Source: Cupriavidus taiwanensis
GTDB taxonomy: Bacteria; Pseudomonadota; Gammaproteobacteria; Burkholderiales; Burkholderiaceae
Direction: 5' to 3'
NCBI RefSeq assembly: GCF_900249755.1
Contig: NZ_LT976853.1
Coordinates: forward strand, 364,107 to 428,106
DNA: 64,000 nucleotides
Made by a program: the position numbers and the translations under genes. The notes under the pieces were generated by a model that did no database searches, was not told the origin of the DNA, and saw nothing but the letters and a program-made list of their open reading frames with translations. Numbering within the stretch: position 1 is the first letter of the stretch; every line of letters begins with the position of its first letter. Below are positions 50,928-60,130 of the stretch, piece by piece.

Positions 50928-51761
50928 ATGTGGCGCGACGCCATCGGCCAGCAGCATGCCGCCGCCACCGGCGTGGTGCGGATTGCCTCGCTGGTGCCGT
51001 CGGTGACCGAGTTGCTGTTCGCGCTCGGGCTGGCGCGGCAGATGGTGGCGCGCACCGGCTTCTGCATCCACCCGGAACCGGCCGTGCGCGCCGTGCCCAA
51101 GGTGGGCGGCACCAAGGACGTCAATGTGGCGCGGCTGCGCGCGCTGGCGCCTACGCATGTGGTGGTCAATATCGACGAGAACCGGCGCGAGACCGTGGAC
51201 GAGATCCGCGCCTTCGTGCCCAACGTGATTGTCACCCATCCGTGCGCGCCGGAAGACAACCTCGGGCTGTACCGGCTGCTGGGCGGCATCTTCGGCTGCC
51301 ATGCCGAAGCCGAGTCGCTGTGCGCGGCGCTGCAGGCGCAGCTCGATGCGATCCGCGTGCGGCCGTGGCCGGCGCGCCGCGTGCTGTATGCGATCTGGCA
51401 GGACCCGTGGATGACGGTGTCGCGCGACACCTATATCAGCCGCATGCTGGCATTGGCCAACTGGCAAACCTGGCCCGAGGGCAGCGCCGCCTTGCAGGCT
51501 TGCGCGGGCGGCGACTGCAGCCGCCCCAACGCGCCCGGCGAGCGCTATCCCACCTTCCGCTGGAGCGATGCGCTGGTGCGCGAGCTCGACCTGGTGCTGC
51601 TGTCGACCGAGCCCTACCGCTTCACCGAAGACCACGCCGATGCGCTCGAGCGCCAGCTCGGCAAGCCGGTGCTGCTGGTCGACGGCGAGATGCTGTCCTG
51701 GTACGGCAGCCGCGCCGTCGACGGGGTGCGCTACCTGGCGGCGCTGGCGGCCGCCAACTAA
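50928..51761 (+). CDS. BtuF-like substrate-binding-fold protein without signal peptide
   Basis: A 277-residue protein with the helical-backbone metal-receptor fold of BtuF/FhuD-type proteins: RIASLVPSVTELLFALGL at the N-terminus, GGTKDVNVARLRALAPTHVVVN and VLLVDGEMLSWYGSR at the end. It lacks a signal peptide and no ABC permease or ATPase is nearby, so it is probably cytosolic. A role in cobalamin or another cofactor is possible but unproven. ATG 50928 has AGGAG 7 nt upstream; an in-frame GTG further up lies inside the SDR gene. Confidence 0.78.
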   Translation: MWRDAIGQQHAAATGVVRIASLVPSVTELLFALGLARQMVARTGFCIHPEPAVRAVPKVGGTKDVNVARLRALAPTHVVVNIDENRRETVDEIRAFVPNVIVTHPCAPEDNLGLYRLLGGIFGCHAEAESLCAALQAQLDAIRVRPWPARRVLYAIWQDPWMTVSRDTYISRMLALANWQTWPEGSAALQACAGGDCSRPNAPGERYPTFRWSDALVRELDLVLLSTEPYRFTEDHADALERQLGKPVLLVDGEMLSWYGSRAVDGVRYLAALAAAN

Positions 51762-51766
51762 GCCAG

Positions 51767-52843
51767 TCAGGCGGCGCGGAAGCGGATCACGCCGTCGTCG
51801 CCGGTTTCCCGCACCAGCTCGCCGCGGTGCCACAGGCAGTGCAGGTGCGCGAGCGACTCGCCCATGGCGAAGGTCATCTGGTGGATGTCGAACTGGCGCT
51901 TGAAGATCACGCTGACGATGTCGTGCGCGCTGCACGGCTTGGCGCGGCACGCTTCCAGCGTTTCGGCGAGGCGGTCGGCATGGTGCTCGCGCAGCTGCAT
52001 GATGCGGGTATGCAGGTTGCGGAACGGCCGGCCGTGCGACGGCAGGATCAGCACGTCCTGCGGCAGCGGCTCGTACTTGCCGAGCGAATCCAGGTAGAGC
52101 TGCAGCGAATTGCCCTCGGGCTCCATGTCGAACACGCTGACATTGGTCGAGATGCGCGGCAGCACCATGTCGCCGGAGATCAGCACGTTGGTGGCGGCGT
52201 TATACAGCGCGACGTGTTCGGGCGAATGGCCGAAGCCGGTGATTACGCGCCAGTCCGCGCGCGCGGCGTCGGTGCCGATGCGCACCGTGTCGCCCTCCAT
52301 CAGGCGGCGGTACTGCGCCGGCAGGGCCGGCACCAGCGACGGGTAGTAGGTCTTGCGCGCGCGCAGCTTCTCCTGGCTGTCGGCATCGGTCAGCCCGTGC
52401 AGCGCGAAGTGCGCGGCGGCGGCGTCGCCGCCCGCGCTGGAGCCGGCCCCGGTGCCGCTGCCCATCACGCGCGCGCTCATGTAGTCGCCAAGGCTCATCC
52501 ACAGCCGCACGCCGAAGCGCTGGCACAGCCAGTGCGCCAGGCCGACATGGTCGGGGTGGCTGTGGGTGCAGAGCACGCGCACCACCGGCAGGCCTTCCAG
52601 CTCATTGGCGAAGACCGTTTCCCAGTGGCCCTTGATGGTGTCGTTGGTGATGCCGCAGTCGATGATGGTCCAGCCGTCGCGTCCGTCCAGGTGGTCGCGC
52701 AGCAGCCACAGGTTGATATGGTCGAGCGCGAACGGCAGCGGCATGCGCAGCCAGTAGACGCCGGGGGCGACTTCCTGTTTGGCGCCGGGCGCGGGCATGG
52801 TCTCGCCGAACGGGTATTGGAGCTGGTGTTCGAGTGCGTTCAT
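51767..52843 (-). CDS. Metallo-beta-lactamase-fold hydrolase
   Basis: A 358-residue MBL-fold protein with the metal motif His94-x-His96-x-Asp98-His99 (THSHPDHVG), further ligands in GHSPEH and GDMVLP, and a C-terminal helical domain as in lactonase or thioesterase-like members. The substrate is unknown; acyl-CoA-linked metabolism is plausible because it is divergent from liuR and shares the palindrome at 52952-52977. ATG 52843. Confidence 0.88.
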   Translation of the reverse strand: MNALEHQLQYPFGETMPAPGAKQEVAPGVYWLRMPLPFALDHINLWLLRDHLDGRDGWTIIDCGITNDTIKGHWETVFANELEGLPVVRVLCTHSHPDHVGLAHWLCQRFGVRLWMSLGDYMSARVMGSGTGAGSSAGGDAAAAHFALHGLTDADSQEKLRARKTYYPSLVPALPAQYRRLMEGDTVRIGTDAARADWRVITGFGHSPEHVALYNAATNVLISGDMVLPRISTNVSVFDMEPEGNSLQLYLDSLGKYEPLPQDVLILPSHGRPFRNLHTRIMQLREHHADRLAETLEACRAKPCSAHDIVSVIFKRQFDIHQMTFAMGESLAHLHCLWHRGELVRETGDDGVIRFRAA

Positions 52844-52951
52844 GAGGGGTCTCTTGGTCGAAGCCTGGCGGCGGGGCGCGGGCTTTCTCGTTCTGCCGGC
52901 ACGTCCCGATCATGCGCGAGGGGCGTGCAAGCACCGGTTGCCAGCCGATCT

Positions 52952-52977
52952 GGTTGACGCTAACGTAAACGTCAACC
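52952..52977. promoter_or_regulatory. LiuR-type operator between the MBL gene and liuR
   Basis: A 26-bp near-perfect palindrome with outer arms GGTTGACG/CGTCAACC and a centre close to TAACGTAAA. It is nearly the same as the perfect site at 53547-53570. It lies in the divergent region and could control the MBL gene and liuR itself. Confidence 0.8.
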
Positions 52978-53051
52978 ATACGGGTTCGTTTCCATCTTAA
53001 GCGAAAACTTGACTTCGCAACGAACGACCGTTCACTTTCTTTGGGCAGGCC

Positions 53052-53513
53052 ATGTCAGCGACGCCAGCGGCGGCTTCCGCCACCTACACCATTACCGATC
53101 TCGCGCGTGAGTTCGACGTCACGCCGCGCGCCATCCGCTTCTACGAGGACCAGGGCCTGCTGTCGCCGGAGCGCGCCGGGCCCGGCGGGCGCAAGCGCGT
53201 CTACAACGGCCGCGAGCGGACCCGGCTGAAGCTGACGCTGCGCGGTAAAAGGTTGGGGCTTACTCTCAACGAGATCCGCGAGATCCTTGACCTTTACGAG
53301 TCGCCGCGCGATACCGCCCCGCAACTGGACCGGTTCCTGGCCGCGCTGGCGGCACACCGGCGCACGCTGGAGCGCCAGATGGAAGACCTGCAGGCGCAAC
53401 TGGCCGAGATCGACCAGCATGAGCGCCAGTGCCGGGCGCTGCTGGCGGCGCAGGGCGGCGCGCCGGTGGATGTGCGCGGCGACGAGGCGCCGGACCACAC
53501 CCATGCTGCCTGA
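53052..53513 (+). CDS. liuR: MerR-family regulator of leucine/isovalerate catabolism (LiuR)
   Basis: A 153-residue MerR-family protein: winged helix-turn-helix (about residues 12-80, YTITDLAREFDVTPRAIRFYEDQGLL split over it), then a dimerisation coiled coil (about 95-130). The C-terminus is short and lacks the Cys pair of metal-sensing MerR proteins. LiuR regulators control branched-chain amino acid degradation in proteobacteria. Assignment rests on the neighbouring isovaleryl-CoA dehydrogenase and liuB genes and on two palindromes of TTGACG...CGTCAA type beside it. Confidence 0.88.
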   Translation: MSATPAAASATYTITDLAREFDVTPRAIRFYEDQGLLSPERAGPGGRKRVYNGRERTRLKLTLRGKRLGLTLNEIREILDLYESPRDTAPQLDRFLAALAAHRRTLERQMEDLQAQLAEIDQHERQCRALLAAQGGAPVDVRGDEAPDHTHAA

Positions 53514-53546
53514 GCGCCGCTTGGCCGCGCCTCCGTACGATCCGGG

Positions 53547-53575
53547 ATTGACGTTTACGTAAACGTCAATAGAAT
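53547..53575 (+). promoter_or_regulatory. LiuR operator embedded in a sigma70 promoter
   Basis: A perfect 24-bp palindrome (53547-53570, half-site ATTGACGTTTAC). Its left end supplies a -35 (TTGACG, 53548-53553) and a -10 (TAGAAT, 53570-53575) follows at 16-bp spacing, so the operator fills the spacer. It drives the thioesterase-ivd operon. Confidence 0.88.
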
Positions 53576-53638
53576 AACCGGACAGCGCGCGTGGCCGTGC
53601 GCCGTCCGTCCCACCAGGCCCTCTACCGGAACCCTGTC

Positions 53639-54115
53639 ATGACCGCCTCCAACGCCAGTGCCGTGCCCGCCGAACCGGAACCGCTGTCCGCCGCGCGTGC
53701 CGACGCCATTGCCACCAGCTTCTCGCGCCAGGGCCTGATGCGCACCTTCGGCGCTTCGCTGGCGCGCGTGCAGCGCGGCGAGGTGGAGCTGGCGATGCCG
53801 TGGTCCGATGGCGTGACCCAGCAGCACGGCTTCTTCCACGGCGGCGTGGTCGGCGCGCTGGCCGACAGCGCCTGCGGCTATGCCGCGCTGACGCTGGTCG
53901 GCGAAGACGAGGCGGGGCTGACCGCCGAATACAAGATCAACCTGCTGTCCCCCGCCCAGGGCGAACGCCTGGTGGCGGTGGGGCGGGTGCTCAAGCCCGG
54001 GCGCACGCTGATCGTGGCGCAGGGCGATGTCTATGTCGAGCAGGACGGCCGCCGCAAGCCGGTGGCGACCATGCTGATGACGCTGTGCGTGGTCAAAACG
54101 CTGGGCCACGTCTGA
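53639..54115 (+). CDS. PaaI-like hotdog-fold thioesterase
   Basis: A 158-residue hotdog-fold thioesterase of the PaaI type, with the signature [24 protein letters not shown]. It should hydrolyse an acyl-CoA; the substrate is unknown. ATG 53639 is chosen; the frame extends to 53591 without homology. It is the first gene after the LiuR-controlled promoter and precedes ivd by about 60 bp, so it probably acts in isovaleryl-CoA or related acyl-CoA metabolism. Confidence 0.88.
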   Translation: MTASNASAVPAEPEPLSAARADAIATSFSRQGLMRTFGASLARVQRGEVELAMPWSDGVTQQHGFFHGGVVGALADSACGYAALTLVGEDEAGLTAEYKINLLSPAQGERLVAVGRVLKPGRTLIVAQGDVYVEQDGRRKPVATMLMTLCVVKTLGHV

Positions 54116-54174
54116 ACCGATCGATCCGGCAACCCCGGACCCCCCGACACACCGATTCCAAACAGGAGACCATC

Positions 54175-55356
54175 ATGACCGAACTGCCAGGCCTGAAATT
54201 CGATCTGGGCGAAGACATCGAGATGCTGCGCGGCGCCGTGCGCGACTGGGCCCAGGCCGAGCTGGCCCCGCGCGCGGCCGAGATCGACCGCACCGACCAG
54301 TTCCCGATGGACGCGTGGAAGCAGATGGGCGACCTCGGCGTGCTCGGCATCACCGTGGCCGAGGAATACGGCGGCGCCAACATGGGCTACCTGGCCCACA
54401 TGATCGCGATGGAGGAAATCAGCCGCGCCTCGGCGTCGGTCGGCCTGTCCTACGGCGCGCACTCCAACCTGTGCGTGAACCAGATCCACCGCAACGGCAC
54501 GGCCGCGCAGAAGGCCAAATACCTGCCCAAGCTGGTGTCGGGCGAATGGATCGGCGCGCTGGCGATGAGCGAGCCCAACGCCGGCTCCGACGTGGTCAGC
54601 ATGAAGCTGCGCGCGCAACTGAAGGGCGACCGCTACGTGCTCAACGGCACCAAGATGTGGATCACCAACGGCCCCGACTGCGACGTGCTGGTGGTCTACG
54701 CCAAGACCGAGCCGGAACTGGGCGCGCGCGGCATGACCGCGTTTATCGTCGAGAAGGGCATGAAGGGCTTCTCGGTGGCGCAGAAGCTGGACAAGCTGGG
54801 CATGCGCGGCTCGCACACCGGCGAGCTGGTGTTCCAGGACGTGGAAGTGCCGGTGGAGAACATCCTTGGCGCCGAGAACGGCGGCGCCAAGGTGCTGATG
54901 AGCGGGCTGGACTATGAGCGCGCGGTGCTGTCCGGCGGACCGGTCGGCATCATGCAGGCCTGCATGGACGTGGTCACCCCGTATATCCACGACCGCAAGC
55001 AGTTCGGCCAGAGCATCGGCGAATTCCAGCTGATCCAGGGCAAGGTGGCCGACATGTACACCACGCTGCAGGCGGCGCGCAGCTACCTTTACACGGTCGG
55101 CAAGAACCTGGACGCGCTGGGCAGCGACCACGTGCGCCAGGTGCGCAAGGACTGCGCCGCGGTGATCCTGTACACCGCCGAGAAGGCCACCTGGATGGCG
55201 GGAGAAACCGTGCAGATCCTGGGCGGCAACGGATATATCAACGAATACCCCGCCGGGCGCCTGTGGCGCGACGCCAAGCTGTACGAGATCGGCGCCGGCA
55301 CCTCGGAGATCCGCCGCATGCTGATCGGCCGCGAGCTGTTCGCGGAAACCATGTAA
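54175..55356 (+). CDS. ivd: Isovaleryl-CoA dehydrogenase
   Basis: This FAD enzyme oxidises isovaleryl-CoA to 3-methylcrotonyl-CoA in leucine breakdown and passes electrons to ETF. It is 393 residues. The catalytic base of IVD is in the [14 protein letters not shown] helix (Glu248), and the position that carries Glu in short- and medium-chain enzymes reads EIGAGTSE here, as expected for IVD. AGGAG precedes ATG 54175. It is also known as liuA. Confidence 0.95.
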   Translation: MTELPGLKFDLGEDIEMLRGAVRDWAQAELAPRAAEIDRTDQFPMDAWKQMGDLGVLGITVAEEYGGANMGYLAHMIAMEEISRASASVGLSYGAHSNLCVNQIHRNGTAAQKAKYLPKLVSGEWIGALAMSEPNAGSDVVSMKLRAQLKGDRYVLNGTKMWITNGPDCDVLVVYAKTEPELGARGMTAFIVEKGMKGFSVAQKLDKLGMRGSHTGELVFQDVEVPVENILGAENGGAKVLMSGLDYERAVLSGGPVGIMQACMDVVTPYIHDRKQFGQSIGEFQLIQGKVADMYTTLQAARSYLYTVGKNLDALGSDHVRQVRKDCAAVILYTAEKATWMAGETVQILGGNGYINEYPAGRLWRDAKLYEIGAGTSEIRRMLIGRELFAETM

Positions 55357-55469
55357 GCGGCAGCCCGGCGACCAGGCGGGGCGCCGAAATCACCCGGAGC
55401 CCCCGCCCGAACCCATTACAATCTCACTACCTGTCGCAAGACCTTCACGCAGTCGCCCCCCGTCGACCC

Positions 55470-57293
55470 ATGTCCCACTTCCCCAAACTGCTCTCCTCGC
55501 AGATTGCCTACGATGTGGCGAGAACGATGCTCGACGGGTTCGACAAGCACTACCGCCTGTTCCGCGAGGTCAGCCACCAGGCCAAGCTGAAGTTCGAAGC
55601 CGGCGACTGGCACGGGCTGCAGCAGATCCAGCGCGACCGCATCGCGTTCTACAACGAGCGCGTGCGCGAATCCAGCGTGATCCTGGAAGACGAGTACGAC
55701 GCCGAGAACATCGAGGACGAGATCTGGCAGCAGATCAAGCTGCACTACATCGGCCTCCTGACCAACCACCACCAGCCCGAGCTGGCCGAGACCTTCTTCA
55801 ACTCGGTCTGCACGCGCATCCTGCACCGCTCGTACTTCAACAACGATTTCATCTTCGTGCGCCCGGCGATCTCGACCGAATACATCGAGAACGAGGAATC
55901 GCCCACGCGCCCGACCTTCCGCGCCTACTACCCGGGCAGCCGCGAGGGCATGGCCGCGTGCTTCGAGCGCATCGTGCACAACTTCCAGCTCGAGCGCCCG
56001 TTCGAGGACCTGCAGCGCGACATCGGCTACGTGGTGCGCGCCGTCGGCGAGCATTTCGGCGACCTGCGCATCGCGCCGAACTTCCAGATCCACACGCTGT
56101 CGTCGCTGTTCTTCCGCAACAAGGCCGCCTTCATCATCGGCCGCATCCTCAACGGCGACCGCACCTTCCCGCTGGCGATCCCGATCCTGCACGGGCCGTC
56201 GGGCAAGCTGGTGCTCGACACCGTGCTGCTGAAGAAGGAACAGCTGCTGATCCTGTTCTCGTTCACGCACAGCTACTTCATGGTCGACATGGAGATCCCG
56301 TCGGCCTACGTGACCTTCCTGCGCGACATCATGCCGCGCAAGCCGCGCGCGGAAATCTATACCTCGCTGGGTTTGCAGAAGCAGGGCAAGAACCTGTTCT
56401 ACCGCGACTTCCTGCACCACCTGCAGCATTCGTCGGACAAGTTCATCGTCGCGCCCGGCATCCGCGGGCTGGTGATGCTGGTGTTCACGCTGCCGTCGTA
56501 CCCGTACGTGTTCAAGGTGATCCGGGATTTTTTCCCGGCGCCCAAGGACACCACGCGCGAACTGGTCAAGTCGAAGTACCAGCTGGTCAAGCAGCACGAC
56601 CGCGTCGGCCGCATGGCCGATACGCTGGAATACTCCGACGTGGCCTTCCCGCTGTCGCGCTTCGACGATGCGCTGGTGCGCGAGTTCGAGCAGCATGCCC
56701 CGTCGATGATCGAATACCAGCGCGCCAAGGATGGCGGCGAAGAGATCGTGGTGCGCCACGTCTATATCGAGCGCCGCATGACGCCGCTGAACATCTACCT
56801 GCAGGAGGGTTCCGACGAGCAGGTGGAGCACGGCGTGCTCGAGTACGGCAACGCGATCAAGGAGCTGATCGCCGCGAACATCTTCCCGGGCGACATGCTG
56901 TACAAGAACTTCGGCGTCACGCGCCACGGCCGCGTGGTGTTCTACGACTACGACGAGATCGAGTACCTGACCGACTGCAACATCCGCCACGTGCCGCAGC
57001 CGCGCAACGAGGAAGAGGAGATGTCGGGCGAGGTCTGGTACACCGTGCGTCCGCACGACATCTTTCCCGAGACCTTCCGCACCTTCCTGCTGGGCGATCC
57101 GCGCGTACGCGCGGCGTTCCTGCGGCACCATGCGGATTTTTTTGACCCTGCCATGTGGCAGAGCCATAAGGACCGGCTGCTGGCCGGACATGTCCATGAC
57201 TTTTTTGCCTATCACCCTACCGAGCGATTCATCAACCGCTACGGCGCTGCCGCCGGGCTGCCTGCTGCCCACTCTGCAAGGAGAGTCGCATGA
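55470..57293 (+). CDS. aceK: Isocitrate dehydrogenase kinase/phosphatase
   Basis: AceK reversibly phosphorylates isocitrate dehydrogenase and thereby sends isocitrate to the glyoxylate shunt. The 607-residue protein has the regulatory N-terminal half and the kinase-like C-terminal half ([39 protein letters not shown] split across it, [21 protein letters not shown]). It is not next to aceA or aceB here; it lies between ivd and the carbonic anhydrase gene, whose ATG overlaps its stop (ATGA). A weak -10 (TACAAT, 55417-55422) may give it a promoter of its own. Confidence 0.96.
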   Translation: MSHFPKLLSSQIAYDVARTMLDGFDKHYRLFREVSHQAKLKFEAGDWHGLQQIQRDRIAFYNERVRESSVILEDEYDAENIEDEIWQQIKLHYIGLLTNHHQPELAETFFNSVCTRILHRSYFNNDFIFVRPAISTEYIENEESPTRPTFRAYYPGSREGMAACFERIVHNFQLERPFEDLQRDIGYVVRAVGEHFGDLRIAPNFQIHTLSSLFFRNKAAFIIGRILNGDRTFPLAIPILHGPSGKLVLDTVLLKKEQLLILFSFTHSYFMVDMEIPSAYVTFLRDIMPRKPRAEIYTSLGLQKQGKNLFYRDFLHHLQHSSDKFIVAPGIRGLVMLVFTLPSYPYVFKVIRDFFPAPKDTTRELVKSKYQLVKQHDRVGRMADTLEYSDVAFPLSRFDDALVREFEQHAPSMIEYQRAKDGGEEIVVRHVYIERRMTPLNIYLQEGSDEQVEHGVLEYGNAIKELIAANIFPGDMLYKNFGVTRHGRVVFYDYDEIEYLTDCNIRHVPQPRNEEEEMSGEVWYTVRPHDIFPETFRTFLLGDPRVRAAFLRHHADFFDPAMWQSHKDRLLAGHVHDFFAYHPTERFINRYGAAAGLPAAHSARRVA

Positions 57294-57961
57294 ATGACGC
57301 CATCGCCCAGCTGTTCCGCAACAACCGCGACTGGGTCGACCGCGTCAACGCGGAAGACCCCGCTTTCTTCACCCGCCTGGCCAACCAGCAGGCGCCGGAG
57401 TACCTGTGGATCGGCTGCTCCGATTCGCGCGTGCCGGCCAACCAGATCCTCGGACTGGCCCCGGGCGAGGTCTTCGTCCACCGCAACATCGCCAACGTGA
57501 TCGCGCACAGCGACCTGAACGCGCTGTCGGTGATCCAGTTCGCTGTGGAAGTGCTCAAGGTGCGCCATATCACCGTGGTGGGCCACTACGGCTGCGGCGG
57601 CGTCAAGGTCGCGCTCAAGCGCGAGCGCATCGGCCTGGCCGACAACTGGCTGCGCCATGTGCGCGACGTGGCCGACAAGCATGACGCCTACCTCGGCACC
57701 ATCCTGCGCGAGGAAGACGCCCATACCCGGCTGTGCGAGCTCAACGTGATCGAGCAGGTCAACAACGTCTGCCAGACCACCGTGATCCAGGACGCCTGGG
57801 CCCGCGGCCAGGCCATCACCGTGCACGGCTGGATCTACGGCGTGTCCGACGGCCTGCTGCGCGACCTCGGCATGGCCGCCAGCAACAACGACGAGCTGCA
57901 CGAGCAGCTGGCCGCGGCCTACCGCCAGTACGGCGAACCGCCGCAGGCGTCGATCCGCTGA
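57290..57961 (+). CDS. can: Beta-class carbonic anhydrase
   Basis: Interconverts CO2 and bicarbonate in the cytosol. It is 223 residues. Zinc ligands are Cys43, His99 and Cys102, and the Asp45-Arg47 dyad is present (GCSDSRVP and HYGCGGV). The ATG overlaps the aceK stop (ATGA). A bicarbonate supply near the methylcrotonyl-CoA carboxylase gene at the right edge would make sense, as that enzyme uses bicarbonate; this link is inference. Confidence 0.95.
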   Translation: MNDAIAQLFRNNRDWVDRVNAEDPAFFTRLANQQAPEYLWIGCSDSRVPANQILGLAPGEVFVHRNIANVIAHSDLNALSVIQFAVEVLKVRHITVVGHYGCGGVKVALKRERIGLADNWLRHVRDVADKHDAYLGTILREEDAHTRLCELNVIEQVNNVCQTTVIQDAWARGQAITVHGWIYGVSDGLLRDLGMAASNNDELHEQLAAAYRQYGEPPQASIR

Positions 57962-58015
57962 GATCGCGCACAACCGACACCACGCACGCACACCTACCGA
58001 TCCAGGAGACCCGAC

Positions 58016-59194
58016 ATGGAAGAGATCGTCATCGTTTCAGCCGCCCGCACGCCGATGGCTGCGTTCCAGGGCGAATTCGCCAGCGTCACCGCGCCGCAGC
58101 TGGGCGCGGCGGCCATCCGCGCCGCGGTCGAGCGCGCCGGGCTCAAGCCCGAGCAGGTGGAAGAAGTGGTGTTCGGCTGCGTGCTGCCCGCCGGCCAGGG
58201 CCAGGCGCCGGCGCGCCAGGCCGCGCTCGGCGCGGGCCTGCCGCTGGCCGTGGGCTGCACCACCGTCAACAAGATGTGCGGCTCGGGCATGCGCGCGGCG
58301 ATGACCGTCTATGACGGCCTGGTCGCGGGCTCGTTCGACATTGCCGTCGCCGGCGGCATGGAGAGCATGACCAACGCGCCGTACCTGATCCCCAAGGGCC
58401 GCGGCGGCTACCGCATCGGCCACGGCATGATCTACGACCACATGATGCTCGACGGCCTGGAAGACGCCTATGACAAGGGCCGCGCCATGGGCACCTTCGG
58501 CGAGGACTGCGCCGCCAAGTACGGCTTCACGCGCCAGCAGCAGGACGAGTTCGCGATGGAAAGCGTGCGCCGCGCGCAGCAGGCCACCGAGAACGGCGAC
58601 TTCCGCTGGGAGATCGCGCCGGTGACGGTGTCGGGCAAGGGCGGCGACACGGTGATCGACACCGACGAGGGCCCGCGCCGCATCAAGCTCGACAAGATCC
58701 CCTCGCTCAAGCCCGCCTTTGCCAAGGACGGCACCATCACCGCCGCCTCGTCGTCGTCGATCAACGACGGCGCCGCGGCGCTGGTGATGATGCGTGCTTC
58801 CACGGCGAAGAAGCTGGGCCTGCAGCCGATCGCCCGCATGCTGGGCCACACCACGCATGCGCAGGCGCCGGGCTGGTTCACCACCGCACCGGTCGAGGCC
58901 ATCGCCAAGCTGTACCGCAAGCTCGACTGGACCACCGACAGCGTCGACCTGTTCGAGATCAACGAGGCCTTTGCCGTGGTGCCGATGGCGGCGATGCACG
59001 ACCTCAAGATCCCGCGCGACAAGGTCAATATCCACGGCGGCGCCTGCGCGCTGGGCCACCCGATCGGCGCCTCGGGCGCGCGCATCATGACCACGCTGAT
59101 CGGCGCGCTGCGCAAGACCGGCGGCAAGCGCGGGGTGGCGAGCTTGTGCATTGGTGGCGGGGAAGCGACGGCAGTGGGGATCGAGCTCCTGTAA
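58016..59194 (+). CDS. Acetyl-CoA acetyltransferase (thiolase)
   Basis: A 392-residue thiolase. Nucleophile Cys88 (VNKMCGSGMRA), His348 (CALGHPIGASGARI) and Cys378 (LCIGGGEA) make the full triad. The length and motifs fit acetoacetyl-CoA thiolases, so in this cluster it can cleave acetoacetyl-CoA from leucine breakdown to acetyl-CoA. AGGAG precedes ATG 58016. A paired-hairpin repeat (copy 3) follows the stop. Confidence 0.93.
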   Translation: MEEIVIVSAARTPMAAFQGEFASVTAPQLGAAAIRAAVERAGLKPEQVEEVVFGCVLPAGQGQAPARQAALGAGLPLAVGCTTVNKMCGSGMRAAMTVYDGLVAGSFDIAVAGGMESMTNAPYLIPKGRGGYRIGHGMIYDHMMLDGLEDAYDKGRAMGTFGEDCAAKYGFTRQQQDEFAMESVRRAQQATENGDFRWEIAPVTVSGKGGDTVIDTDEGPRRIKLDKIPSLKPAFAKDGTITAASSSSINDGAAALVMMRASTAKKLGLQPIARMLGHTTHAQAPGWFTTAPVEAIAKLYRKLDWTTDSVDLFEINEAFAVVPMAAMHDLKIPRDKVNIHGGACALGHPIGASGARIMTTLIGALRKTGGKRGVASLCIGGGEATAVGIELL

Positions 59195-59200
59195 GCCTTT

Positions 59201-59341
59201 CTCTCCCGCTTGTGTTCTCCCCTCTCCCGCTCGCGGGAGAGGGGCCGGGGGTGAGGGCCAGCGCGTGCCAGGCACAACACGTTTCACTTCGTGGCAACGC
59301 CCGCCCTCACCCCAACCCTCTCCCGCAAGCGGGAGAGGGAG
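59201..59341. repeat. Paired-hairpin intergenic repeat, copy 3
   Basis: Left hairpin 59219-59244 (12-bp perfect arms CCCCTCTCCCGC, TC loop), followed by GGGGGTGAGGGC. Right hairpin 59316-59339 (11-bp arms CCCTCTCCCGC, AA loop), preceded by CCCTCACCCC. A third CTCTCCCGCTTG fragment lies at 59201-59212. Confidence 0.9.
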
Positions 59342-59418
59342 CAAGACCGCGGCATTTTGCAGAATCCGTGGCCAGCCGTGCGCTATGCGGCGGGCCCGTC
59401 TTGAAAGGAGGCCCAACC

Positions 59419-60099
59419 TTGCCAACCGCCCTTATCCTCGGTGCCTCGCGCGGCATCGGCCTTGAATTCGTGCGCCAGTACCGTGCCGACGGCTGGCGCG
59501 TCATCGCGGCGGCGCGCACGCCCGAAGGCGTGGGCGCGCTGCAGGCGCTGGGCGCCGAGGCGCACCAGGCCGACCTCTCCGATGCCGGCGCGGTGGCGGG
59601 CCTGGGCTGGAAGCTCGACGGCGAGGCGCTCGACGTGGCGGTCTACAACGCCGGCGTGATGGGGCCGCGCACCGAAGGCGCGCAGCCGGTCACGCCGCCG
59701 GAGTTCGACCGCGTCATGCATGTCAACGTGCTGGGGCCGATGATGGCGCTGCCGTTGCTGCTGCCCTATGTCGAGGCCGGGCAGTCCGGCCACGGCGGCG
59801 TGCTGGCGGTGCTGTCCTCGCGCATGGGCAGCATCGGCGCGATGGAGCACAGCACCAGCTGGCTGTACCGCGTCAGCAAGGCCGGCGCCAACGCGGCGCT
59901 GCGCGCGGTGTCGCTGGATGCGCGCCATGCCACCTGCGTCGCGCTGCACCCGGGCTGGGTCAAGACCGACATGGGCGGGCAGGAAGCCGACCTGACCGTG
60001 CAGCAGAGCGTCAAGGGCATGCGCCAGGTGCTGGCCAGCGTCAAGCGGCGCGACAACGGCACCTTCCACAACTACGACGGCACGCCCATCCCCTGGTAA
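59419..60099 (+). CDS. Short-chain dehydrogenase/reductase, TTG start
   Basis: A 226-residue SDR: cofactor motif LGASRGIG, YNAGVMG, catalytic Ser in LSSRMGS context, and Tyr-Lys in LYRVSKAG. No ATG fits the N-terminus; TTG 59419 is preceded by a near-perfect ribosome-binding site (AAAGGAGG, 59404-59411) and opens directly on the Rossmann strand (PTALILGASRG). The role in the leucine cluster is unknown. It lies downstream of repeat copy 3. Confidence 0.87.
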   Translation: MPTALILGASRGIGLEFVRQYRADGWRVIAAARTPEGVGALQALGAEAHQADLSDAGAVAGLGWKLDGEALDVAVYNAGVMGPRTEGAQPVTPPEFDRVMHVNVLGPMMALPLLLPYVEAGQSGHGGVLAVLSSRMGSIGAMEHSTSWLYRVSKAGANAALRAVSLDARHATCVALHPGWVKTDMGGQEADLTVQQSVKGMRQVLASVKRRDNGTFHNYDGTPIPW

Positions 60100-60130
60100 G
60101 GGCGCCCGCATACCTCATCACCGGACCGAC

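Noticed and set aside
53022..53033. GAACG/CGTTC small palindrome just upstream of liuR
   Set aside because: Arms of only 5 bp around 2 bases; too weak to call an operator beside the much stronger LiuR site.
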